DNA of 64,000 nt from Elysia chlorotica (taxonomy: Eukaryota; Mollusca; Gastropoda; Plakobranchidae): positions 124,001-188,000 of the forward strand of contig RQTK01000138.1 of the NCBI GenBank assembly GCA_003991915.1, read 5' to 3'. Of this stretch, positions 1-25,750 are shown piece after piece. The notes beneath the pieces were generated by a model. It had not been told where the DNA came from and searched no databases. It saw nothing but the letters and a program-made list of their open reading frames with translations. The position numbers and the translations under genes are program-made. Position 1 is the stretch's first letter; each line of letters begins with the position of its first letter.

Positions 1-186
1 TTGGTTATGTCAAGCCCTTCTTGTTAATATTGATACATATATGTATTCTAGTATGAATAAAAAATCAGGGCATTTATAATATTTGAGTTGAGTATTTGAA
101 AATCCAGTCCAATGCAAGAAACTCAAGGATATTTTTGATTCACCAAGTGTTTACAATTTTTTAAACATCTTTTATTTTCATCGCAG

Positions 187-429
187 TAATGTTACCTATG
201 TTTTTGAAAAAAAAATCCAGATTGAATATGCAACAGATGGAGCTCTCTCACTGCTTTCTGGGAGAGATAGTCCTGAAAGCTTTATTCCACTAAGGTGAGG
301 GAGAGATTTTAGGATAAGATAAGATAAACTTTATTGATCCACAAGGGAAATTTGTCCTGGGTTAAAAGTAATTCATTCAGTTGGGGCCCGTACACTATAT
401 AGTGCTCATGTGGAACTTTAAAACCAACT

Positions 430-496
<67 letters not shown>

Positions 497-3489
497 CTCT
501 CTCTCTGGTGCATGTCACATACTAACAGATCCAGTTCTCAATAACCTAACACTTGGTCTTATAGGCAAATTGAAAAGGATGGTTCTCAACTTCTTTTTTC
601 AATATTTTTTGGATTAGCTTTTCAAAGCACTTAATAACAATAGAAGTTAAGGCTATAGGTCGAAAGTCGTTCATGCTGTCTTTCTTGGCATGTGGTATGA
701 TCTTGGCTGCCTTGCACTGTGTTGGTACTTGCGACTGGAGAAGTAAGACATTGAATAGAGAGGTGAAAATGCCTGACAGCTCATTATATCCATGTTTTAG
801 CATTTTGCCACTTATTTTACTGGGCCTTTAGCACTGCATTTGTTGACACATTGAAATACTTGATGCAGGTTTTTTTCTTCCACTTTTAGGATTTGCTCAT
901 AGTTTACACTGAGTTTGCTCTTAAGTTAAGGCAGTGCATGAGGAAAATTATATTTGTCCAAACAGGTCTAAAAATCATTCAAGTCGTTTGTGTATTGGGC
1001 TTCATTTGTAAATCCTAGTAGTTCTATTTTGCTTAATGTTATTTCCACAGCCATTTTCATTTTTAGCCAGGCACTTTTGATATTGAAATAAACATTGTTT
1101 CTTGTTTTGACTTGAAGTCTCTTTTTCAGTTGGCGACATGTGCTTTTGATTCTTTGGTTATGTTTTTTACTTCAGATTTGTTGTTGTCTTTAAAAGGCAC
1201 ATTTCTTTCTGTTTAAGCTCTCTTTGATTTTATTGGTTATCCCATATTTATTGTTTGCGACAGTTCAGATTTTTTGATGGAATGATATTTTCAGTTCATA
1301 AATTAATATCAGTGATGTCTGTTACTTTGTCAAGATTCATGGAATCACTTATAAACATGTCCCAATCAGAACAGTCAGAACAGTCTTGTAATTGTCCAGT
1401 TTCTTCTTTTGTCCATAATTATTGTATAATTTTGACATTATTTTGGCTTCTTAGTAATGAGGGATGGTAGTAAGACAGGGTCAGGTGGATGATGTTGTGA
1501 TCCAAGCAGCCTAACAGAGGTAGAGTTGTGCTCTTGTAGGCGTTGTTAATATTGCCATAACACAGGTTGATGGTCTTTAGATCTCGTGTGGGACATGTCA
1601 CCTATTATGTGCAATGATTATAGTCTTTAAATACATTTACTGCATGAGGATGTTCAAAGGTCGCAGTAGGCCTGTAGTAGAACATTGACTTCCAACGCAG
1701 GAGGTCCGTGGTTCGGGCCCTGACCACTTTGCCTCCTACTGGTTGGGTCGGTGTCAGTTTAATGTGACCAGCTGAGACAGAAGCCCTGTCTCGTGTGTGG
1801 TAGCACATAAAATTGTCAGACGTCAGTCTTGGGGTCTGTCCATAATATAGCATATATAGTGCTGACGTCAGATGTTAAAACTAAATCAAACTCAAACGCA
1901 TCAGGCTGTTTAATAGCTTGGTCATAGAGACAATTATTGTTGATGGTGGTGGTAGCCTCTGAAGCCTTGGCGCTGCAAGGAATGTAAACAGCGTTAAAAA
2001 TAACCAGGGTAAACTCCCTTGGTAGATTGTACAGTCGCATGTACATACTGAGTAGTTCAATATCATTTGTACAATTACGTTTCTTACCCTGAGTATTATT
2101 TGCATGGGTCCACTTGTAGTTGAAGTAAAAAGTTTAAAACATAAACCACCTCCACACTGTTTGCTTGAGTTACTTGTTCTATTTAATCTTATCAATGTGA
2201 AACTATCAATGTTGAGAACATTGTCAGACATGTTGTTCCGTAGCCATGTTTCTGTGAGCTCTCTTTATATTTATGAACATGTTTTACACATGCTTGTAAC
2301 TCATCTGTCTTGTTTGAGATGGAACATACTTTTCCTAAAATATTCACAGGGAGAAAAGGTTTCTTTGCAGTTCTCATTCACATTCTCACATGCACACCTC
2401 CCTTTGTTTTACCCCTCTTATGTGTTTTTTATTGGGTATTGTCACAAGCCTGATCTTGATGACTTCCATTATTAAACTATTTTGGCTTGGAATTTCTGTC
2501 ATAACAGTTTATGTTGTTCTAAAGAGCAATGAAACAATCATTATAACACGCACACACACTCTTATCACTTAGACGATTAAATTTGATTGTCTGAAACATA
2601 ATGAAAACACAAATACAGGCAACATGCTACAACTGGTTATCAGTGGCGGCACCATCTTGAAAAAAAAAATCTTATTTGTAGACAGCTAAAAAAAAAAGTT
2701 GTGTCTAAGAACACGTTTTTCTTGTCACTTGAGGGGCAAGTTTGTATAGCTAATCTATGAAGCTCTGTATCATTTAATCCTCACAACTTCAAAGGTCGCA
2801 AATCAGGTTTTATGTGTATAATTCTGTTCATTCCTTTCTCCAAATACTCTTCACATCTTAAACCTCACCATCCATATTTTCAGAGTTGACACTGAAAACT
2901 CTATTGAAAGTCCTCGAAGATCATCAGAGAAGGCGCTGCATAGTCCTCCAGTTTACCAGAGCAAGAGGTCAGCTTTCCACTCAGTGAAGTAAGCCTCTTT
3001 GATAAGAATTATCATCAAATCTACTTTTTATTTCAATAATATATAATGAAGAGAAGAAATTACAATCTTGATTGAAGTTCAAATGTAAACGTTTTTTATT
3101 AGATAGACACATTTTTTTTTATTATCCTCATAATACTTTGTAATTGTATTTACAAAATGAAACATATTCTTACTAGTAAAAGCAAAACAGCCCTTAATGT
3201 GAAGCACTGAGTGCTCCAGTTCTATGTACATCCAGTCGGTGTGTACGACAGAGAGACTTGGACATTCAATAAATGGCACACACAAAAAATGAATCATGGC
3301 AACTCAAATTTTATTTGCCTATGCTAATTTACAAGTATTTGTGTCTAAACATGTACGGTGCTAGAGCTCTAGATTAATGGTAAAAGAACTCTACAAATTC
3401 TTTAATTTTGAAACACTATCTTTTTTTAAATTATCTTTTACAGGTCTAATTCTCACCAAAGCCAAAAAAAATCACCTCGACCAAAGTGA
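187..3489 (+). CDS. 3' end of an unidentified gene (last three coding exons)
   Basis: Three consecutive exons keep one reading frame across canonical junctions: 187-294, 2884-2988 and 3444-3489, the last ending in TGA. Acceptors are gcag, ttttcag and ttttacag; donors are AAG|gtgagg and GAA|gtaagc. The first exon reads NVTYVFEKKIQIEYATDGAL and continues to ESFIPLR. The last two exons encode a low-complexity basic, Ser-rich tail that ends SQKKSPRPK and contains SP and SPR motifs that could be phosphorylation sites. No domain is visible, I do not recognise the protein, and the rest lies left of the window. The 2.6-kb intron between the first two exons carries the LINE, microsatellite and SINE pieces listed separately. 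The exon chain is well supported by frame and splice sites; the identity is unknown. Confidence 0.6.
313..360 (-). repeat. LINE-type 3' tail with ATCTTATCTTA end
   Basis: The run aagataagataaactttatt followed by gatccacaagggaaat looks like the 3' terminus of a non-LTR element in minus orientation. A close second copy lies at 29009-29050, so it is dispersed. It may be the end of the LINE relic to its right (546-1601), although a SINE piece and a CT run lie between them. Confidence 0.5.
384..432 (+). repeat. SINE 3'-end fragment
   Basis: The stretch ggggcccgtacactatatag, continuing to aaaccaactga, matches the last 50 bp of the fuller SINEs at 1657 and 53585, which end gctatataatgctgatgttg then taaaaccaactcaact. 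Only the tail is present. It directly abuts the CT microsatellite. Confidence 0.5.
434..508 (+). repeat. (CT)n microsatellite
   Basis: About 75 bp of nearly pure CT dinucleotide with one TTT interruption and one CCT interruption near the right end. The short reading frames over it on both strands are low-complexity artefacts. Confidence 0.9.
546..1601 (-). mobile_element. Degenerate non-LTR retrotransposon (LINE) fragment: endonuclease end, linker, RT start
   Basis: Read on the minus strand, 1601-1419 encodes LCYGNINNAYKSTTLPLLG then LDHNIIHL, the C-terminal signature of an AP endonuclease of jockey/CR1-group LINEs (LCYGNI...AY...LPPLG.SDHN). About 1250-1150 gives YGITNKIKESLNRKKCAF, like the linker that precedes RT in the same elements. 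803-546 encodes VPTQCKAAKIIPHAKKDSMN then DFRPIALTSIVIKCFEKLI, the start of reverse transcriptase. The reading frame is interrupted several times between these blocks and the catalytic RT core is absent, so this is a dead 5'- and internally truncated copy. It lies in an intron of the unnamed gene, in antisense orientation. Confidence 0.75.
1657..1896 (+). repeat. tRNA-derived SINE, near full length
   Basis: The 5' part looks tRNA-like: a box-A-like segment around taggcctgtagtagaac and a box B, GGTTCGGGCC, near 1712. The central core tactggttgggtcggtgtca is shared with at least six other copies in this window. It is followed by gtgaccagctgagacag, cacataaaattgtc, and a tail that ends aaatcaaactcaaa. 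It is a Pol III-type retroposon and not a tRNA gene, because the 3' half of the cloverleaf is replaced by the core. Confidence 0.75.
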
Positions 3490-3700
3490 TCTGGAATTTT
3501 TTGTGCTCAAGTAGTCATCCAAACCGTCATGGAATGTAGAAAGATTTGACAATATTTTTCTGTATGATTTTAAAGATTATGACAAAAATAATATGCAAAT
3601 GTACGGTTTTGGAACATGCTTTAAGGGCAACCAATTGTTTTGATGCATCATGTCTTTGAGAAAACTATATCAAAGCAATTTTTTTAAATAAAAGATTATC
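3490..3700 (+). promoter_or_regulatory. 3' UTR and candidate polyadenylation signal of the unnamed gene
   Basis: An AATAAA hexamer at 3687-3692 lies about 200 bp after the TGA at 3487-3489 in AT-rich sequence. A second AATAAA lies near 4885. Which one is used cannot be decided from sequence. Confidence 0.35.
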
Positions 3701-3858
3701 GTAAAATAAAATGCTTGTAGATACATGTAATGAAATCCATCCTATTTTTTATACCTCTAAGATCTGATTCATAGATAAATAATCCTGTGCAATGACACAC
3801 ACAACTGAATCTGTATAACAAGAGTTTATATCTCCAGTGCAAGGTAGATGTAAATTAC

Positions 3859-4022
3859 AAAACAGTTTTGATGTATAATATCATGTGCTTTATGTAAAAA
3901 AAAAAGTATAAAACAGTTTTGATGTATTCATAAATTTTATCCTTCGAGTGCTTTATAAAAAATATAAAACAGTTTGATGTGTTTATACATTTTAGCTATC
4001 AAGTGCTTTATAAAAATACATT
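3859..4022 (+). repeat. Three-copy tandem repeat, unit about 60 bp
   Basis: The phrase acaaaacagttttgatgta, followed by a variable stretch and then gtgctttataaaa, occurs three times in succession (starting near 3859, 3912 and 3965). The copies differ by small indels. It lies in or just beyond the 3' UTR of the unnamed gene. Confidence 0.7.
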
Positions 4023-5470
4023 GTATATTTTTTTTTCACCAGGCACAAAAAGACAAAAAAATTAGCTATATCACAAGTTGATAAGATGACATAAATTATG
4101 TTTATAAGTGTTTCTTTGTATGTAAATCAGACATCTGCCATGTTTATCTTTCCAAGTTTTTGAAAATTCTAGTAATCCTTTATTATCTAGAGGTGTTTTA
4201 CAAACATTTTGTTTTTTGCATAGTGATTTTAGTATTTACCGTTTCAACCGATTTTGAAAAAATAAGCAAGGTAATTTGATATATAGGAGATACCTTATCA
4301 AGTTGCTGTTAGGGCAACTTTTAGTCTTTAATGTACATTTTAATTTATATTGCTTCCTTTTATGAATGTTTACATTACTGTGTAACTGCCTAAAAAATAT
4401 AGAGAGTAAGTGGCTTTATACCATAATAATGAGTAAATGTTTGAAATCCACTCTAAATGTAAATCTATCAACTTTATCACAAACATTTCATTGCAATACT
4501 AGGTATTGATATTGTTGATGTTGCTGTTGTTGAGTTGTTGTTTGTTATTGTTGTTGTTGTGTGTGCTGTTGTGTTTTTTTTATTGGTATTTTTAACGAGC
4601 ATTTTGTGTCTGCTGTTGTTGTTTTGTGTGTGTGGGTGTTTTTTTTGTTTTTTCATTGCCTCTTAAAACTTTCTGTAACAATCATTTTTAAAACTCAAAA
4701 TTGCTTTTTTAACAAGACTGCTCTAAAGCAGTTGTTTTCTGGTAAGCCAAAGATACTATGAAATAATCTTTCATTACTATCCTGTATGATTGTATTCATG
4801 TAATATAAACTATAGCTTTGATAGCATTATATTGTCAAACAGACTGCTATTAACTGTGACATTTTAGACTTCCATTTGATCTGAATAAAATGACATATAT
4901 ACATGTATTTAATTTTTTTTTTAATTGTTTTACTCTGTTTTATTTGGACTTTTGTATAGAGCATGTTGCATTATTGGTGTATAAAAAAATCGTCGATTAC
5001 TACTATCTTACATAAAAAACAGGAATCGTTAAATAGGGTATGATTGCACATAATGAGATGTCGCCGTATAAGATCCTGCTTGGGAACCTTGGAGAGAGCA
5101 TCCCCTCTACAAAGAAAATAATGAGCTCTAGACATGGACAGACACACAGAGAGAATAGAGGTACACTAGAAAAAAATAGAGGGCGTGCTGATGAGCAAGG
5201 TATATGAGAGAGAGAGAGAGACAGAGAGAGAGAAAGAGAGATTTAAAAAAGAACATGCAGGGGAACATACATGTGAACAATTAGGTTACCGCACGAAAAA
5301 GAGATAAAAGATGAGATATAGAAAGGAAAAGCTGTGCTAGGGAAAAAGAGAAGGAAGCAAACGCACATTTAGACAGACAGACGCAATTGCAACTTGAAAC
5401 TTTTAGCTAAATTGCAACTTTTTACAATCTTCGCAATTGTTAAGTAAAATTTTGCTACTTTAAAAAATTA
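4023..5470. other. Intergenic stretch without recognisable genes
   Basis: AT-rich sequence with a TTG-rich run at about 4510-4565 and a GA-rich run at 5205-5245. No ORF with a recognisable domain and no structured repeat was seen. Confidence 0.5.
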
Positions 5471-5535
5471 ATGAAATATACAATAATTTCTTGTGGTGGT
5501 AATAATGATAATGCCAATATTAATTACAATAATGA

Positions 5536-5603
<68 letters not shown>

Positions 5604-5990
5604 AGTATAAAAATAATAATATTGATGATAATATTAACTATAAGAAGAAGAAGAAGGATGATGATGATGATAATAGTAATAATTGGCCAATCGTTTTAAT
5701 AATAAATAGTGATAGCAATGATGCTGTCCGTGGTCGCATTAGCTAACTCGTATCTTTGATATTCGTAGGGGTGATGGTGACGGTGGTTGTCAAGGTGATG
5801 TTGGCAGTAGTGGTAGTGGTAATGATGGTGGTTATGCTGGTGACAAAAATGGTGATGGAGGTGGTAGTGATACTGATTTTGGTAATAGTGGCGGAGGTGG
5901 TGGTAGTAGTGGTAAAAGTAGGAGTGGTGGAAACGATGATAGTGATAATAGTGGTAGTTATAATATTAATGGCACTATCAATATAAATAG
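5471..5990. repeat. Trinucleotide-rich tract: (ACT)n then degenerate GGT/GAT/AAG repeats
   Basis: About 22 ACT units run at 5537-5603, followed by AAT, AAG and GAT triplets and then about 230 bp of degenerate GGT/GAT/AGT. The overlapping reading frames encode poly-Thr, poly-Leu and poly-Val/Met and are composition artefacts, not genes. Confidence 0.85.
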
Positions 5991-6367
5991 TTGGGGCCTA
6001 ACACCTGCAGAGGCAGCAGTGGTTGTGGTGGTGGTGGTCGTCGTAGGATCTTTGGTGACAGTAGTTGGATTGATGGAAAAATAATAATTAGTGTACTGTG
6101 GACCTTTAAAAATAAAACTGCACAGCCGTACCAGCTGCACTCTCCTCTTTCCACTTCTTTTTATCTGTTTCCCTCTATCCCCTCTTTCAACTCAAGCACC
6201 TTCAAAATTAAGAAGCCCTACATTAGGACCAGCCTCGTAGTAGTAGAAGGGAGAAGCATAGGATTTAACATGTTTTGCCTTCTATCAATGCCGCCTGTTG
6301 TCGTATAGGATCCCTCTGAAGAACCTATGAGACGTTAAGCCGGAGAGAGGGAGCGAGCGCGTGCGGA

Positions 6368-6379
<12 letters not shown>

Positions 6380-6446
<67 letters not shown>
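6380..6446 (+). repeat. (GA)n microsatellite
   Basis: About 65 bp of uninterrupted GA preceded by a short GT run. It ends only about 20 bp before the candidate DR1 element and about 180 bp before the EHHADH start codon. A GA tract so close to a start region could affect promoter chromatin, but that is not shown here. Confidence 0.9.
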
Positions 6447-6448
<2 letters not shown>

Positions 6449-6467
6449 GTGTTGATGCAGGATGGCA

Positions 6468-6480
6468 TGACCTTTGACTC
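6468..6480 (-). promoter_or_regulatory. DR1-type nuclear receptor element upstream of EHHADH
   Basis: The + strand reads TGACCTTTGACTC. On the minus strand this is GAGTCA-A-AGGTCA, a direct repeat of the AGGTCA half-site with one-base spacing that matches the AGGTCAAAGGTCA consensus at 11 of 13 positions. A second related site, GTGCAAAGTTC on the minus strand (about 6482-6492), resembles an HNF4 site. Both lie within 160 bp of the EHHADH ATG. Mammalian EHHADH is a classic PPAR/RXR target through DR1 sites. Here the receptor could be HNF4 or RXR with a partner; occupancy is inference. Confidence 0.45.
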
Positions 6481-6625
6481 TCGAACTTTGCACATAACCT
6501 TTCTCGAATCAAAATAAAACCAGGGAGTGGGGAACTTCGATTCTATATATATTCTAAATTAGAAAAACACTTTAAAGTTCACCAGTTTGATAGGTATATA
6601 CCTTCACTGTGTTTGAACTGAAACC

Positions 6626-21332
<14,707 letters not shown>

Positions 21333-21383
21333 AAGAAATAAGTCTTTCAGTGAGCTGTTGCAATTAAAATGCATTCTTTTAAT

Positions 21384-21545
21384 GTACAGTGGACATCGCA
21401 TATAGCAACATTGGACTCAACTAAACCTCAGCCGTAACGAAGACTATCTCAGGGATGTGTTTTCTTACCTATATAAAGCCTATAAATGGACCTTGCACCT
21501 AACTAAGGAATTTAACTAAAACCTCAGACGAAACGAAGTACTAGG
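21384..21545. mobile_element. Possible pogo/Tc1-mariner-like MITE remnant in the EHHADH 3' region
   Basis: The sequence tacagtggacatcgcatata, followed by ctcagccgtaacgaag and, about 90 bp on, ctcagacgaaacgaagt, resembles the ends of Tigger/pogo MITEs (CAGTGGAacTCG.TATA.CGAA with repeated TAACGAA). No transposase and no clear right terminus were found. If real, it lies within the EHHADH 3' UTR. Confidence 0.3.
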
Positions 21546-21683
21546 CTGGAGTAGTGGTTCAGATTTCCATTCTAATGACTCAGTCAGTTTTACAAGGGGA
21601 AATGGAGATTTTATTAGTTACCATAAATTATAAGATTGGCCACATATATTATTGTCAATAGACTGAGTAACCAACTGAGAGCA

Positions 21684-21689
21684 AATAAA
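21684..21689 (+). promoter_or_regulatory. Candidate EHHADH polyadenylation signal
   Basis: AATAAA, 352 bp after the TAA stop, is the first canonical hexamer downstream of the coding end. The cleavage site is not determined. Confidence 0.45.
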
Positions 21690-21989
21690 GTTATATCTTT
21701 ATGTTCTAATATCTAATCAGAGTCGGTAAATACAATATCAGGTTTTAGTTTCAGGCGACAGATTCTGCTTGACGCATGAGATATCTCATGCCGCTATATC
21801 TGTTCCCAGTGTCTGCGACTGAGTTATCTCGGATCCAGTACTGCTGTCTCCTGGCCCAAGTATGAGAATACTTTTATTTGGTGTTACTGTTATATTTAGA
21901 CCCATAGCTCTTTTACTTTGTGAAAGAACGACTAGTGGAATGTCATATAATATAAACAAATGGTGCCCTCCTGTGGACCTAAACTTTGA

Positions 21990-22316
21990 ATGGTATTTTC
22001 TTCATTTTTAATCGAATTTTCGCATTTTTCTTTACCACTAAAGTTTGAACAACCTTTAAACTGCTTCAGCACAGCAATGAATATCAGGAGAAAAATTAAA
22101 AGGAATCCTGACATTGAGGATATTGAGTGTTTCTCAGACAATGATCCATATCATTGTGACTCAATTATAGAATCTGGTAAAATAGAAATTAAGCAATTGA
22201 TTTCTGATATACATCTAGATCTAGCCTCTGGAAGGCCAGACGGGATAGTCAGGCAGTTTAACACAGCCAGGCCATTATTGGGTCATGACGCGGATGGCAA
22301 GGGTAGAATCTGTTAA
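21990..22316 (+). other. Unrecognised open frame, 108 codons
   Basis: The frame from about 22078 is less low-complexity than other intergenic frames. It reads MNIRRKIKRNPDIEDIECFS and later LASGRPDGIVRQFNTARPLL before a stop. No acceptor, donor or family is recognised and no upstream gene needs it. It could be a repeat-derived coding remnant or chance. Confidence 0.2.
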
Positions 22317-24540
22317 ACAGACAAGAACATGTTCATCACTTTGATATAAACTAAACCATTTTTGTTATCATTGTCATGCAAATTGTGAAATTGTGAAATT
22401 GTGACTAGTATGCGTTTTCTTCCCAGGCTTAAGCTGACAAACATGAGGCATTTCAGTTAGATTTTAAAATAATATCTTTATGAAATGAAGTATGTTTTTT
22501 TTTTTTTTTTAGTAAACAAAGCATGGATTGAGTAAACAAACTTTCACATTGATAATGGAGATATTTAGAAATGTACTGTTTCCTATTTATACTATTACAG
22601 TATCATTATCTCCATAATGTGACATTAGTTTCAATTTGTTAGAATCTGTGCCTAGATCTTGAATATATATCTCTCTAAAGTAAATTTAATGGTACATTAG
22701 CTTTTTATGAAAGATTTGGATTATTACTCTCTTAAGTCTTATTAGGCCCTTGAGAGATAAAAAAAAATGTTCCATGTGACTTAATAAATTGTAATTCTTT
22801 CAAGCCTTGCAAATACAGTGATTTGTATTCAGTCACACACAAAAAAGTTGTTAAAGTTACTTTTGTACTTTTTGATTGTTATGAACATGCTTTTTTTTAA
22901 ACAAGATTAATCCAGATTTATTTTTCTACTTTTTTGTCTTTCTTGCCCTTTTGAAAAAAGTATGTGGTGTTTTTTATTAATATTGAAATTCCTCATTGTG
23001 TAATCATTTGTATTTCACCAGCCATCCTTGCCCTAAACTTTTCAAAGGATGGAAATTATTTATAGTGTGCTATATCTGAACTATTTTACATTGACGAAAC
23101 CCTCTAAAATAACTTGTTAAAAAATATCTTGTTAGTAGGGTTACCAAATTATTTGTAACCAAACAGCAATCTAGTTTTGCATATTGTAACCAGTTTCATT
23201 AGTATAATTGTGTTGTAAGAAATTTTTTTCAGGGAACATAACACGTGATTTAAAGCTGTTTTTATAATAACATTGTTTCGGTGAATTTTAAGCTCTTGTT
23301 GTTTTTTTTAGAGGAAACATTATACCTCTTATTTTAAGAGTGCTCTGTAACGCATAAATGTCAGACATAGCCACCTGACCATTTCTTTGAATTTCTGCTC
23401 CTGTGGATCTTGTTGATGAAGCTCAAACAAAATTAATAAAGTTAATGCATATGCTTTTTTTTCCAGGTGTAAGGCTAGAGCCTAATATGTAAGTCAGCAA
23501 AAATTTTGTTTGGTCAAGGAAATTGCAGCTTCATATGTGATCGTTATAGATACATGTAGTATTAGTAGGCCTAAGAGGAATATCATATGTATTTTCTTCA
23601 TAACCTCATGGATGGCTAATATAATTCAACCAACCAGCTTTGAGATAAGTTGGCACCATTTTAGTTATGGTATTACATTACTAGGTAAAACTTCTAAAAA
23701 CAATGCTCAAATTTTTTACATAAAATGATGTATTTTAAATTAGTTCACTTCATTTTTGTAACAATACTAGATTAATAAGTTCTTACGAAGCGATATCTTT
23801 CATGATGTGTTTGTATCATGCCTCATAAAATTCTTTACCCCAACTTTAAAAAAAATGTCATGGAAATAGTATCCACCGACTACAATGGCTAAAATTGTGT
23901 CTGTTAATCATTTTTTATACAACTAACTTACTTCTTAACCAATCAAGAAACCAGAGCATGATTCTTTACATAGTCTAGACAAGACTTGTAACTTCATGAT
24001 TTTGTACATACAGATACATGTCGCATACTATTTAAGTGAAAGTGTCTTTCAAATCTTAAAGTTGAATTAAACACACAAAAAAGAAAAACAAAACAAAGAA
24101 ATATTGGAAACGCAAAAATTAAAATTATTCAATACATGTAAATAGATAACTGCAACCATTACATGTATTTTCATTTTATCATTTTATAACAATTATTTGG
24201 ATTTCATGTGTTGATCATTTTTTTGACAAAAAGAAATGTAGATGTGAGAAGAATAAATGTAATAATTTTTCGTGCATTATGCAGCAATGACTTTGGGGTA
24301 TTTTTTGTTTTGTTTTTTGTTGGGTTTTTTTATTGTTGTTTTTTTCGCATTCCTATTTTACTTTGCCGGATAGTACATTTAGACTAATGGTCATTTAACA
24401 GCAACCATCTATATTGAGTAATATTTTAATTACATCGCTTCTCATGGTGCAATTATTCGAGAAATTATTCAAAGAACAAACCCAAGCAAAAGTGCATAAG
24501 TTTTCATTAAATAAACTAATTGGCCTTCTTTGTGCTAGAT
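22317..24540. other. Intergenic stretch without recognisable genes
   Basis: AT-rich sequence with several A/T homopolymers (for example 22496-22512). Short frames near 23510 and 24395 show no domain. No repeat structure was seen by eye. Confidence 0.5.
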
Positions 24541-24589
24541 TGGGGTGTGGAGTAGCTTGTGGATCAACCATCTGAGCCCGAATATTTCC

Positions 24590-25045
24590 TGCCTGCAAAT
24601 TGAAGTCGGTTGAGGGATTCAAAATCGTAGATAAAATGTGTTCGCCAATATATCTGTCGTCCTCAGAATGTTATGAGTATAAGGCCTCAAATTAAAATGA
24701 TATCAGGTCTGTTTATACCGTATGCGACCTAAATTCAACTCTCCAAGAACAGACAGTTTGAAGTTCTGCATGCGGCTGAGTCAAATGAGGTCAATGCCTT
24801 GTTACACCTGTTTAATGAGCGTTTATTAAGCCTACTTTTAAGTTATGAATGCGACACATTGACGGACGCAGTTTATATTCTTCTTTGAATCTTTTATCCG
24901 ACTTCAATTTGCAGGCAACAAAATGGCCAGCCTCAGTCAATCTGAGTCCTGACAATGCATTGACCTCATTAACGTAGTCGCATGCAGGTGGCCAGCACTT
25001 CAATGTGTCCTCGGACAGTTGACTGAAAGCCGGATACAGATCATC
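24590..25045. repeat. Interlaced inverted-repeat cluster
   Basis: Segment A (cctgcaaattgaagtcgg, 24592-24609) has an exact 18-bp reverse complement A' at 24898-24915. Segment B (aatgaggtcaatgc, 24784-24797) has an exact 14-bp reverse complement B' at 24957-24970, with weaker pairing on both sides of each. The order is A, B, A', B', so the arms interlock rather than nest. This fits two oppositely oriented, differently cut copies of one short repeat. No coding function is evident. Confidence 0.55.
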
Positions 25046-25701
25046 CGTCATATCTATTGTATCTGTAGCCTATTTAATGATTCTTCTATTCAGTTGTTGT
25101 TGTTGTTGTTTTGTTTTTTGCTCCGCGTTTTGCATTCAACATGGGCACAGTAAACATGAGGCCTAACACGTTAATTGACTAATAGTAGGCCTTATCTGTA
25201 CAATATTAAGAATAGGGTGGCCATCCAGCCCATCATATCATATAATTATGTACTTATTTTGAAATCGTGGGGTAACTTACGCCGGAAACAACAACAATAA
25301 ACAAACAAGCAGTAAATAATGAAGGCAAAAAATGGAAACCTTGTTTACCACGGGTGCAGGTTTTTTGTTTGCAAAGTCATGAGCATAGTATTCAAAATTC
25401 AAAGTATAAAAAAACTATAATGCATAACTCATAGAAGTAAACAATATAACTATACACATACACGAAGTTTCGAATGCATGCCGTGATTATTTTGTTTCAC
25501 ACTTAAACATGCGCGAGATTGAAGTCCGTTAAAGTTCGCACGGTGAAGGCTTCTTATTCGCAAAATTTATGTCAAGACGACTGTAAGCTTGCCGCGACAG
25601 TTCACATGTTCCGACCCTAGATTTGTGGAGGAAGAAAACTGTAATGTGTAACAGGTACGATATAATTATTATCACTAGAAAGTTGAGTGACGTCACAGCA
25701 C

Positions 25702-25702
<1 letters not shown>

Positions 25703-25750
<48 letters not shown>
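25703..25750 (+). repeat. (AAT)n microsatellite at the edge of an assembly gap
   Basis: Sixteen AAT units run straight into the N tract, so the true array length is unknown. The poly-Asn and poly-Ile frames that run through it are artefacts. Confidence 0.9.

Noticed and set aside
1657-1730. Possible tRNA gene (box A and box B)
   Set aside because: The cloverleaf 3' half is missing and the sequence continues into the SINE core shared with other copies.
5471-5986. Open frames encoding poly-Thr, poly-Leu and Val/Met-rich peptides
   Set aside because: They lie wholly in trinucleotide repeats and have no splice context or domain.
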